Under the pieces are notes generated by a model. That model was given only the letters and a program-made list of their open reading frames with translations, ran no database searches and was not told the DNA's origin. Made by a program: the position numbers and the translations under genes. A DNA stretch of 64,000 nt. It comes from Hymenobacter glacialis. GTDB lineage: Bacteria > Bacteroidota > Bacteroidia > Cytophagales > Hymenobacteraceae. The DNA lies in NCBI RefSeq assembly GCF_001816165.1, contig NZ_MDZC01000057.1, positions 62,001 to 126,000 of the forward strand. The letters are read 5' to 3'. This document shows positions 53,564 to 61,054 of this stretch, in pieces. Every line of letters starts with the position of its first letter. The first letter of the stretch is position 1.

Positions 53564-54922
53564 TTAGGTGGTCGGGCCGTTGTCGACCTGGGCTTCCACC
53601 GCCTGCTGCACGCTGGTGGGCAAAGCTGAAAGCACGTCGAGGCCGGTGGCAGCCTCAATGGCATCGACGCTGGTGCGATACTGGCCCCAGTTGCTGGTCA
53701 GCCCCTGCTGATTGGGCGTGTCGATGGCGATGATGCGGGTAGCAGTCGACACCCGGCTCACATCGTTGTTGCCGACGGGCAGCACCACGATAACCTTCCA
53801 CACGCGTGCCGGTACCTGGATGCGGCCTTGGTCAATGGTTTCGAAGTAGCCGGCCGAACCAGTGCCGCCGCGGCCGTAAACGCCCATGATGATGTAGAGC
53901 TCGTTACCCTGGTCCATGAGCGTGCGGGAGTAGTTTTCCAGCGCCGCCCAGGTGATTTGGTTGTTGCTGGGCGCCTGGGGAATCATGTTGGTCATCAGGA
54001 ACGTGGCCGAGTTGTCGGCCACGGTGCTGGTGCGGTCCGCGGAGGGGCAGTTGTGGCCACGGTCGAAGCCGGAGCCACTGTAGCTGGTGCCCTGCACCTG
54101 GTACCAGCCGGCGGGCAGGGTGTTGTCGGCCCTGAAGTCATCCTGGCGGGCGGCGGTGCCACGCCAGCTGGCATCCAGGTGCCAGCTCACCCAGGTAGGA
54201 GTGCCCCGGTCGCGGTGGTAGCTCAGCGCATACTGCGGCTTATCGAGCAGGTAGTTGGTAGTCATGCTAATGTTGGCCGCCGCCCCGCTGGGGTTACCCA
54301 TGGTCAGGTGCTGGTTGTCGCCAGCCACAGGTGGTGGCGTCGTGGTTCCGCCGTATTGCTCCACCGTGATGTTATCGAAGTTGAGGCGGTTGGTGCCACC
54401 CGAGGTCTTGCGGATTTGCAGCCGTACCGTGCCGGTCAGGTTCACGTTGATGGAGGCCGTGCTAAGCGCGGTGCTGCTGGTAGTGATGGTGACGCCCTTC
54501 TTGATAAAGGTGCCGCCATTCTGGCTGGCCCACAGCTCCCACTGCGACGAGGCATCGGAACCGTACAGGGCGTGTTGCACCGTCACGACGCCCGCGCCGG
54601 TGGTCAGGTCGAAGTTGGTGGCCAGCGAACCGGTGTTGCGCACCCGCGCCGACTGCGTGCCGGTTTTGCGGTCGGAGGTGGTGTTGCCAATCAGGGCATC
54701 GTTCAGGGTCCAGGAGCCCGAGCCCAGGGTCACGCTGCCGGTGGTATAGGCGGTTTTGGTGCCGGTTTCAAATCCCTCGGGGAACCCGGCAGCAGCAATT
54801 TGCTGGGCTACAGGAGCCACCGTTGGAATCTCTGGCGTGTACTCCGATTTGGAGCAGCCGGCAAATAGTACTGCACCCAGCAGCGGAGCTACCAGGTAGC
54901 GGGCGGAAAATGACATTCGCAT
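53564..54922 (-). CDS. DNA/RNA non-specific endonuclease (NUC1), lipoprotein
   Basis: 452 residues. Lipobox LFAGC near residue 23; a beta-rich N-terminal domain (about 45-190, possibly lectin-like: RVRNTGSLATNFDL, VRLQIRKTSGG); a Thr/Pro hinge (VEQYGGTTTPPPVAG); NUC1 domain with the catalytic GFDRGHNCPSADRT (H of DRGH) and the Mg-binding region SATFLMTNMIPQAPSNNQ. Likely degrades nucleic acid outside the cell or in the periplasm. Start ATG 54922 is preferred to the in-frame TTG at 54931. Confidence 0.88.
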   Translation of the reverse strand: MRMSFSARYLVAPLLGAVLFAGCSKSEYTPEIPTVAPVAQQIAAAGFPEGFETGTKTAYTTGSVTLGSGSWTLNDALIGNTTSDRKTGTQSARVRNTGSLATNFDLTTGAGVVTVQHALYGSDASSQWELWASQNGGTFIKKGVTITTSSTALSTASINVNLTGTVRLQIRKTSGGTNRLNFDNITVEQYGGTTTPPPVAGDNQHLTMGNPSGAAANISMTTNYLLDKPQYALSYHRDRGTPTWVSWHLDASWRGTAARQDDFRADNTLPAGWYQVQGTSYSGSGFDRGHNCPSADRTSTVADNSATFLMTNMIPQAPSNNQITWAALENYSRTLMDQGNELYIIMGVYGRGGTGSAGYFETIDQGRIQVPARVWKVIVVLPVGNNDVSRVSTATRIIAIDTPNQQGLTSNWGQYRTSVDAIEAATGLDVLSALPTSVQQAVEAQVDNGPTT

Positions 54923-54959
54923 ACGTTTCAACTAAGTTTGGTGATGGTTTAGAACGACA

Positions 54960-54993
54960 CAAAGCTAACGCCATTAGCTAGTTGTGTAACTAG
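54960..54993 (-). promoter_or_regulatory. -7 box and palindrome upstream of the endonuclease gene
   Basis: TAgcTTTG on the minus strand (54967-54960), about 38 nt before the start codon, with the perfect inverted repeat CTAGTT-N4-AACTAG (54978-54993) just upstream at the -33 region. The repeat is a plausible operator. The rest of the gap 54994-55395 is AT-rich in its first half and shows no convincing gene. Confidence 0.5.
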
Positions 54994-55395
54994 TGTTCAG
55001 ATTATAAGATTGTGTCATTTTGGTTATTCAAGTACGTGAGAAGCAGTGATATTTATATGGTTTATTTAATAAATAATGTTCATTGAAAATGCCTGGTTAT
55101 TAAGCTGCCGCAGCGCCCGGTAAGCCGTTGACCGGATACAAGCCTGCAACGTTTGCACATCGCCGTATGCCCCGGAGGAACACAGGTGTCAGAAAAGCCT
55201 GGCCAATGATGCACGTGGCCGAAGAAGGACCCCGCCCAACGCCGACGCTTGCCCAACAATCACAGTATTCTTTGCTTTACTTAACCGATTACTTCGGACC
55301 TTTCGGTTTCGTCAGCCTGTGGTTTAGGTGGCGTGCGTACTTCTCAAAACCAATATTTTTTAAAGCGCTGGCCGTAGCCGGCGCGTTGCATACCT

Positions 55396-57042
55396 ATGGC
55401 TTTTACCTTTAAACCTTACGCGCCCGCTGCCAAATTCAAGACGGCGGCCGCGTATTTCTCCATGGAGTTTGGCATCGACCAGGCCCTGAAAACCTACTCC
55501 GGCGGCCTGGGCTTCCTGGCCGGCTCGCACATGCGCTCCGCCTACGAGCTCAAGCAAAACCTCGTCGGCATCAGCATTCTGTGGAGCTTCGGCTACTACG
55601 ACCAGGGCCGCAACCCCAACCAGACCATGCACGCCGAATTCCGTCGGAAGCACTACTCCTTTCTGGAAGATACCGGCCTGGTGTTCCCCATCACCATTCA
55701 CGGCGCCGACGTGTTTGTGAAGGCGCTGTACCTGGCCCCGGAGGTGTTTGGCACGGTGCCCATGTTTTTCCTCACCACCGACATTGCCGAGAACGACCAC
55801 CTCTCGCGCACCATCTCGCACCACCTCTACGACCCGGACGCTGCCGCCCGCGTGGCCCAAAGCATTCTGCTGGGCGTGGGCGGCGGGCGCCTGCTCGACC
55901 TGCTGGGCCGCAAAACCGACGTGTACCACCTCAACGAGGGCCACGGCTTGCCGCTGGCGTTCTACCTCTACGAAAAGCACGGCCGCGACCTGGCCGAGGT
56001 GCAAAAGCGCCTCGTGTTCACCACGCACACCCCCGAGCTGGCCGGCAACGAGGAGCGCCCCATGAAGCTGCTCACCGACATGAGCTTTTTCGGCGAAGTG
56101 CCCGAGGAGGAAGTGCGCCGCGTGGCCCGCATCGAGCACGATGCGCTTAACTACACCCTCACCGCCCTGCGCTTTGCCCGCAAGGCCAACGCCGTGAGCA
56201 AGGTGCACGGCCTCGTGAGCCTCGACATGTGGGGCCACTACGAGGGCATTTGCCCCATCATCCCCATCACCAACAGCCAGAACGGCGCCTACTGGCGCGA
56301 CCCGCAGCTGGCCGCCGCCCTCAAAAGCAAGGACGACGCTGCCCTGCTGGCCCGCAAGCAGGAGCTGAAAAAAGACCTGTTCAAAATAGTAGCCGACCAG
56401 ACCGGCAACATCTTCGACCCCGAAGTGCTGACCGTGGTGTGGGCCCGCCGTTTTGCTGGCTATAAGCGCGCCGACCTCATCCTGCGTCACTTCGACCGCT
56501 TTGTGCAGCTGGCTACCGATTCCAAGCGGCCCATTCAGATGATTTGGGCCGGCAAGCCGTATCCGAAGGACTTCGGCGCCGTGGATTTGTTCAATGAAAT
56601 CATCAAGCGCACGGCCCATTTGAAAAACTGCGCCGTGCTCACCGGCTACGAGCTGGGCCTGTCGGCCGCCATGAAAAAAGGCTCCGACATCTGGCTGAAC
56701 ACGCCCCGCTTCCCGCGCGAAGCCAGCGGCACCAGCGGCATGACCGCCGCCATGAACGCCAGCGTCAACCTGAGCATTGCCGACGGCTGGATTCCCGAGT
56801 TCTGCCGCGACGGCGAAAACGGCTTCCTCATCCCGCATTCTGACGAGCACCTGCCCGAAAATGTGAAAGACGACCAGGAGGCCACCGCCCTGCTCGACGT
56901 GCTCGAAAACACCGTGGTGCCCATGTACTACGACCAGCCCAAGCAGTTCCTGAAAGTGGTGAAAACCGCCATGAAGGACGTAGAGCCCGAGTTTGAGTCG
57001 GGCCGCATGGCCAAGGAGTACTACGAGCTGCTGTATAAGTAA
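55396..57042 (+). CDS. Alpha-glucan phosphorylase-like glycosyltransferase (GT35), PLP-lysine absent
   Basis: 548 residues, shorter than classical GlgP (about 800). AAYFSMEFGIDQALKTYSGG, YHLNEGHGLPLAF, the FTTHTPELAGNEE block and RFAGYKRADLIL follow the TIGR02094 alpha-glucan phosphorylase family. In the PLP loop of phosphorylases the sequence is EASGT..MK..LNG with a Schiff-base lysine; here it is EASGTSGMTAAMNAS, with T450 (codon ACC) in place of Lys. It may therefore not use PLP as classical enzymes do. Context (amylases, maltose transporter) fits glucan metabolism. Confidence 0.85.
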   Translation: MAFTFKPYAPAAKFKTAAAYFSMEFGIDQALKTYSGGLGFLAGSHMRSAYELKQNLVGISILWSFGYYDQGRNPNQTMHAEFRRKHYSFLEDTGLVFPITIHGADVFVKALYLAPEVFGTVPMFFLTTDIAENDHLSRTISHHLYDPDAAARVAQSILLGVGGGRLLDLLGRKTDVYHLNEGHGLPLAFYLYEKHGRDLAEVQKRLVFTTHTPELAGNEERPMKLLTDMSFFGEVPEEEVRRVARIEHDALNYTLTALRFARKANAVSKVHGLVSLDMWGHYEGICPIIPITNSQNGAYWRDPQLAAALKSKDDAALLARKQELKKDLFKIVADQTGNIFDPEVLTVVWARRFAGYKRADLILRHFDRFVQLATDSKRPIQMIWAGKPYPKDFGAVDLFNEIIKRTAHLKNCAVLTGYELGLSAAMKKGSDIWLNTPRFPREASGTSGMTAAMNASVNLSIADGWIPEFCRDGENGFLIPHSDEHLPENVKDDQEATALLDVLENTVVPMYYDQPKQFLKVVKTAMKDVEPEFESGRMAKEYYELLYK

Positions 57043-57069
57043 ACACTCGCAATACTGAGGTAAAAACCG

Positions 57070-57180
57070 GTCATGCTGAGCGCAGCGAAGCATCTTTTCA
57101 CGTTTGAAATCGTTGAGGAATAGCAATTATTTCTCATCGCCGGCGAACGTGAAAAGATGCTTCGCTGCGCTCAGCATGAC
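57070..57180. repeat. GTCATGCTGAGC palindrome, copy C (perfect)
   Basis: Arms 57070-57104 and 57146-57180 are perfect over 35 bp, with a 41-nt loop. The arm begins GTCATGCTGAGCGCAGCGAA and continues GCATCTTTTCACGTT. It ends 6 nt before the start codon of the YedK gene. Confidence 0.95.
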
Positions 57181-57186
57181 AGTTCT

Positions 57187-57852
57187 ATGTGTGGCCGTTA
57201 TACCTTCATCGCTCCAGCGCCTGCCGTGGAGCAGCGTTTCGACGCCCGCTTTGCGGAGCCGGCCCCCACTAACTACAACGCCGCGCCCTCCCAGCGCCTG
57301 CCTATCATCACCAACGCTACGCCCGGCCAGATTCAGCTGCTGAGTTGGGGCCTGGTGCCCAGCTGGAGCAAAGACCCTACCGCCGGCCCCAAGCCCATCA
57401 ACGCCCGCGCTGAGACGCTGGCCGAGAAACCCTCGTTTCGGCAGCTGCTGGGACGACGGCGCTGCCTGGTGCTGGCCGATAGTTTCTACGAGTGGCAGGC
57501 CACGCCCGCCGGCAAGGTGCCGCACCGCATTCTGCTGCGCGACGAGCAGCCCTTTGCCTTCGCCGGCCTCTGGGACGAGTGGCTGGACCGCAGCACCGGG
57601 GAGCTGCACCCCACTTTCACCATCATCACCACCGAGCCCAACGCGCTGATGGCCAGTATTCACAACCGCATGCCCGTCATTCTGCCCACCCGCAGCGCTG
57701 AGCAAGCTTGGCTCGACGATGGCCTGGGCCCGGCCGCGCACCAGCAGCTGCTGGTGCCCTACAGCGCAGCCGCCATGCGGGAGTACGTCATCAGCAAGCG
57801 CGTGAATTCGCCAGCCCACAACGATGCCGACGTGCTAACGCCTGCGGCTTAA
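57187..57852 (+). CDS. SOS response-associated peptidase / HMCES family (YedK)
   Basis: 221 residues. The N-terminus MCGRYTF gives the invariant catalytic Cys2 after Met removal, and PTNYNAAPSQRLPI, WGLVPSW, NARAETLAEKPSF, CLVLADSFYEW, FTIITTEPN and the HNRMPVIL motif (active-site His) are all present. Members shield abasic sites in single-stranded DNA by a covalent crosslink. The stop codon lies in a 42-bp palindrome and the start 6 nt after another palindrome. Confidence 0.95.
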   Translation: MCGRYTFIAPAPAVEQRFDARFAEPAPTNYNAAPSQRLPIITNATPGQIQLLSWGLVPSWSKDPTAGPKPINARAETLAEKPSFRQLLGRRRCLVLADSFYEWQATPAGKVPHRILLRDEQPFAFAGLWDEWLDRSTGELHPTFTIITTEPNALMASIHNRMPVILPTRSAEQAWLDDGLGPAAHQQLLVPYSAAAMREYVISKRVNSPAHNDADVLTPAA

Positions 57853-57938
57853 TGAAGAGTGAAGAATGAAGGATGAGGAATTGCAGACCAGAAATGCCTC
57901 ATCCTTCATTCCTCACTCTTCATTAAGCCGCAGGCGTT
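57837..57938. repeat. 42-bp palindrome overlapping the YedK stop codon
   Basis: Arms 57837-57878 and 57897-57938 match at 41 of 42 positions, loop 18 nt. The arm begins AACGCCTGCGGCTTAATGAA and ends in heptamer-like AGAATGA / AGGATGA units. The first 14 nt of the left arm are the last codons and stop of the YedK gene. Confidence 0.93.
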
Positions 57939-57950
57939 TACTTTGCCCGC

Positions 57951-58328
57951 ATGAATTGGCGTAATCCCTGGCTGCTCCTGCTTCTCATCCTCGTGCTGTC
58001 CTCCGCAGTGCAGCTCGACCTGCCCTGGTGGAGCATGGCCGTGGTGGCATTTGCCATTGGGTTCGGCCTGGCGCCCTCAGCCTGGGCGGCCTTTGGGGCG
58101 GGGTTTGGCGGCACCGGCCTGAGTTGGCTGATTCCCGCCGCCTGGCTTTCGCACCAAAACGACAACCTGCTAGCGGGGCGCGTGGCTCAGCTGCTGCCGC
58201 TGGGGGGCTCGGCCGTGGCCCTGCTGCTGCTCACGGGCGTGCTGGCAGGCCTGGTGGGTGGGCTGGCGGCGCTGGCGGGCACGTGGCTACGCCAAGCGGT
58301 GCGTCCGGCGCAACAGGCTGTAAGTTAG
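57951..58328 (+). CDS. Small hypothetical membrane protein
   Basis: 125 residues, four predicted membrane segments (WLLLLLILVLSSAVQLDL; WSMAVVAFAIGFGLAPSAW; FGAGFGGTGLSWLIPAAW; LGGSAVALLLLTGVLAGLVG), short polar ends. No family recognised. It starts 12 nt after the palindrome. A TTACTTTG box (57938-57945) directly precedes the ATG. Confidence 0.75.
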   Translation: MNWRNPWLLLLLILVLSSAVQLDLPWWSMAVVAFAIGFGLAPSAWAAFGAGFGGTGLSWLIPAAWLSHQNDNLLAGRVAQLLPLGGSAVALLLLTGVLAGLVGGLAALAGTWLRQAVRPAQQAVS

Positions 58329-58348
58329 CGCTTATGCGTCAGCTTGTT

Positions 58349-59890
58349 TTATTGCTTTACCTGTTGCAGTACCCACTCACTGATGCTTTCCAGTGCCTCC
58401 GATGACACCATGGTCTGCTCGTAGGCGGGCGCCTGAAAGGCGTGGTTCACACCGTCCAGCTTCAGCGTTTTCACGCGCTTGTTGCCTTTGAGGCCTTTTT
58501 CGAGCAGGGGCAGGTTGAGGGCGCTGGGTACTTGCTTGTCGGCCGTGCCGTGGAGCAGCAGCGTGGGGCAGCTCACTTTCTGAAGCTCGGGCTGGGGGTT
58601 GAAAACCAGCAGCGAGCGATACCAGGGGCTGGTTAGCTGCCCGGCCCGAATATGGGCCGTGGCGGGGGCCAGATTCGGGTAAATCTGCTTCAGCATATTG
58701 GCCACAATGGCCTGGGCCTGGGAGTTGTCCGGCGTTTGCCGGATGATTTCGAGCATGGCGTACTGGCGCTTGTACAAAGCGTCGCTGCGCTGCTTGGCCA
58801 AGGCCTCCAGGTGATATTGCTGCCGGGCCAGCTGGGCCTGGGCTGCCGGCGGCGACAAACCAACCGTCAGTTGTCTGGCGCGGTCCATCACTTGCATTTC
58901 GCGGAGCGACCACGCCGCCTGCGCGGTATCGGCCTCACCGGCCTGGTTTACCAGCGAGGTTTGCCGGGCCAGCAGCTCCTGGCCGTTTACGCCCGCCGCA
59001 CCCAGTGCCACCAAAAATGCCGGAGCGGGCGCTTGCGTAGCAGCTACCAAGGCAATGTTGGCGCCCGCGCCGTGGCCCAGTATGCCCACCTGCATGGGGT
59101 CAATGCCGGAATGCGTGCGCAGGAATAGCAACCCTGATTGCGCATCGGCTACCAGCTCGGCGTTGGAGCTGGCTACTGGCAGGGCCATCGAGCGGCCCTG
59201 GCCGCGGCTGTCCAGGGTGAGCACCGCCATGCCCTGGCGCGTGAGGTAGTCGGCAAGTTCGTCGAGCAGGTTATGGCCGGCGTTGGCCGGGCTGGCCGTG
59301 CTCTCGTCTGAGAGTAGCATCACTGCCGGAAAGGGCCCTTGCCCCATGGGCATGCGCAGGCTGCCACCCAAGCCCGCTGCAACGGGGAGGCTGTTGGTGC
59401 TGGTGACTTGCACGTCTTCGGTCATGTACACAGACGTTCCTCTTGCTTCGGCGGCTTTGCGGCTTTTGGGCGACGCAGGCGAGGCGGCCCGCTCTTCTGA
59501 GGCTTGCACCCGCGCCAGCACCAACGTGGTGCGGAAACCGGGCTGCTGCCACTGGCCGCGCAACCGCTTGCCGTCGGCCAGCGGCTGGGCCACGAAGCGG
59601 TAGCCAGCATTATCGGCATAAAACACCACGCTGTCGGCGCTGCGTACCACACGCAAGGCAATGTTGTCGAGCTGTGGCTCGGCGGCGTGCAGCACCGCTG
59701 CCGTAGTGCCGTTGGCATACTGGTTGATGGTAATGGACACCGCCTGCCGGCCCCCCGGCAACGTCAGTGGGCCAGTCCAGGTACCCGTCAGGCGGGCCTG
59801 CTCGATGGTGCTTGCCTTGGCTGCGCCAGTCAGGCTGAGGCCAAAAAATGTCAGGGCACTGAATGCTAGAAGGAGTCGGGATAGATTCAT
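58349..59890 (-). CDS. Alpha/beta-hydrolase-like protein with altered nucleophile elbow
   Basis: 513 residues, secreted (signal peptide ending AAKAS). An N-terminal beta-rich domain (about 30-130) precedes an alpha/beta-hydrolase fold: GMAVLTLDSRGQGRS, then the elbow VGILGHGAGANIALVAA, then LLLHGTADKQVP (acid) and GVNHAFQ (His). The usual GxSxG is GHGAG, with G274 (codon GGC) in place of the nucleophilic Ser. It may have lost hydrolase activity and act as a binding protein. ATG 59890 is chosen over 59980. Confidence 0.82.
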   Translation of the reverse strand: MNLSRLLLAFSALTFFGLSLTGAAKASTIEQARLTGTWTGPLTLPGGRQAVSITINQYANGTTAAVLHAAEPQLDNIALRVVRSADSVVFYADNAGYRFVAQPLADGKRLRGQWQQPGFRTTLVLARVQASEERAASPASPKSRKAAEARGTSVYMTEDVQVTSTNSLPVAAGLGGSLRMPMGQGPFPAVMLLSDESTASPANAGHNLLDELADYLTRQGMAVLTLDSRGQGRSMALPVASSNAELVADAQSGLLFLRTHSGIDPMQVGILGHGAGANIALVAATQAPAPAFLVALGAAGVNGQELLARQTSLVNQAGEADTAQAAWSLREMQVMDRARQLTVGLSPPAAQAQLARQQYHLEALAKQRSDALYKRQYAMLEIIRQTPDNSQAQAIVANMLKQIYPNLAPATAHIRAGQLTSPWYRSLLVFNPQPELQKVSCPTLLLHGTADKQVPSALNLPLLEKGLKGNKRVKTLKLDGVNHAFQAPAYEQTMVSSEALESISEWVLQQVKQ

Positions 59891-60140
59891 AGTAGTGGTC
59901 TGGCCAGGCAACGTAACGCACGATGGCAACTTTCGCAGAAGCACTTTCATGCTGTCATCCAAAAGTATAAAGAAATGCATGTAAAATAATAAGATTTACT
60001 GTTGAATATGTGCTGGCTTCGTTAAGGCAGGTTTATTTAAAATAGGAATAGTTATACGTTGCGTTTGTTCCTTTCCCTTTTGAAGCGGATGAGGTCGGAG
60101 GCGTCCTAAATGCAGCCGAGGAGTAAGGACATAAAAAAAA

Positions 60141-60179
60141 CTCCCCACGTGTTGCTGCTTCAAGCAGAACCGTGGGGAG
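60141..60179 (-). terminator. Double-hairpin terminator
   Basis: Outer stem CTCCCCACG / CGTGGGGAG (60141-60149, 60171-60179) with an inner stem CTGCTT / AAGCAG, and an A-rich stretch on the left (T-rich on the minus-strand RNA). It ends the 60252-60446 gene. The gap 59891-60140 shows no gene. Confidence 0.75.
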
Positions 60180-60251
60180 GCGATGTTTCGGTGCCGTAAA
60201 ACGCGCCGCAGCCAGCCAGAGGCTGGCCGCGGCGCCGGGCGCGAGCGGAGG

Positions 60252-60446
60252 CTATTTGTAGGTATACCAGTCCAGCACTTCTAGGCCTTTGGCGTTGTCC
60301 TCGGCTTCCACTACTTCGTCGAGGACGTACTGGATTTCTGCTTCTGACCAGCCTTCGTCTTCGGCGGCGGCCACCCACAAGTCGAGGGCGGCGTAACGAT
60401 TGGTGCCGGGCGGGAGCGTCCAGCGCACTTTCTTGCGGATGTTCAT
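60252..60446 (-). CDS. Hypothetical 64-residue protein
   Basis: 64 residues, acidic, Trp-rich: MNIRKKVRWTLPPGTNRY, then WVAAAEDEGWSEAEIQYVLD. No domain known, but the length, strand and following terminator suggest a real gene. A short helical protein; function unknown. Confidence 0.6.
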   Translation of the reverse strand: MNIRKKVRWTLPPGTNRYAALDLWVAAAEDEGWSEAEIQYVLDEVVEAEDNAKGLEVLDWYTYK

Positions 60447-60477
60447 AAAGGGGAAGTTGATAAAGTCGGCAATCGGG

Positions 60478-60938
60478 CTAGCGGGAACTGTCGGGCCGTT
60501 TGAGCACCGTGACGACCACCGGCACCACCCCGGCCTCGATGATATCGAGCTGCACGGCGGCGCGGCGCGACACGTCCACGATGTAGCCTTTGGTGTGCGG
60601 GCCGCGGTCGGTCACGGTCACGTCCACGAAGCGGCCGTTGCGGGTGTTGGTCACGCGAATGAGGGTGCCGAAGGGCAGCGTGAGGTGGGCGGCCGTCATT
60701 TCGTTGGGCCGGTAGATGGTGCCGCTGGCCGTGGCCGGCCGGCAAATTTGTTGGCGTAGTACGAGCCCAGGCCCTTCTGGGTGTAGGCACCGCGCGGAGC
60801 AGCGGGGCTCGTCGCAGGGCTTTTGGTAGCGCTGCGTGTGCTGCCGCACGAAGCCAGGAAACCCAGCACCAGCAGTGGCAGCAGGCGGAACCCCCACCGG
60901 TAAAGCTGTAAAAAACGGGTATTCACGAAGTCCTGCAT
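60478..60938 (-). pseudogene. rlpA: RlpA-like septal-ring lipoprotein, frameshifted as read
   Basis: From ATG 60938 the first frame gives a lipoprotein signal (lipobox LASC) and GLGSYYANKFAGRP, then loses sense. The second frame gives the rest: TASGTIYRPNEMTAAHLTL, PFGTLIRVTNTRNGRFVDV, TVTDRGPHTKGYIVDVSRRA, with the double-psi beta-barrel and the catalytic Asp (TDRGP). Adding one base at about 60741-60750 (CGG CCn ACG GCC) restores a normal RlpA of about 153 residues, a peptidoglycan lytic transglycosylase of the septal ring. An assembly base error is possible. Confidence 0.85.
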
Positions 60939-61054
60939 CTCATCAAAAATAGCAGAAAACTCCCGGCCTGTTCCGGTTCAGACCCACCGTCGGCGCTGCT
61001 TGCCGGAAGAATTTTAATCTCAGCTTTGCGGCAACGTGCTCAGCGGTAGTTGAA

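Noticed and set aside
55128..55412. 94-codon plus-strand frame before the phosphorylase-like gene
   Set aside because: Overlaps the start of that gene, no conserved pattern; probably spacer sequence.
55360..57126. 588-codon open frame on the minus strand
   Set aside because: Antisense to the phosphorylase-like gene, whose protein has clear family motifs.
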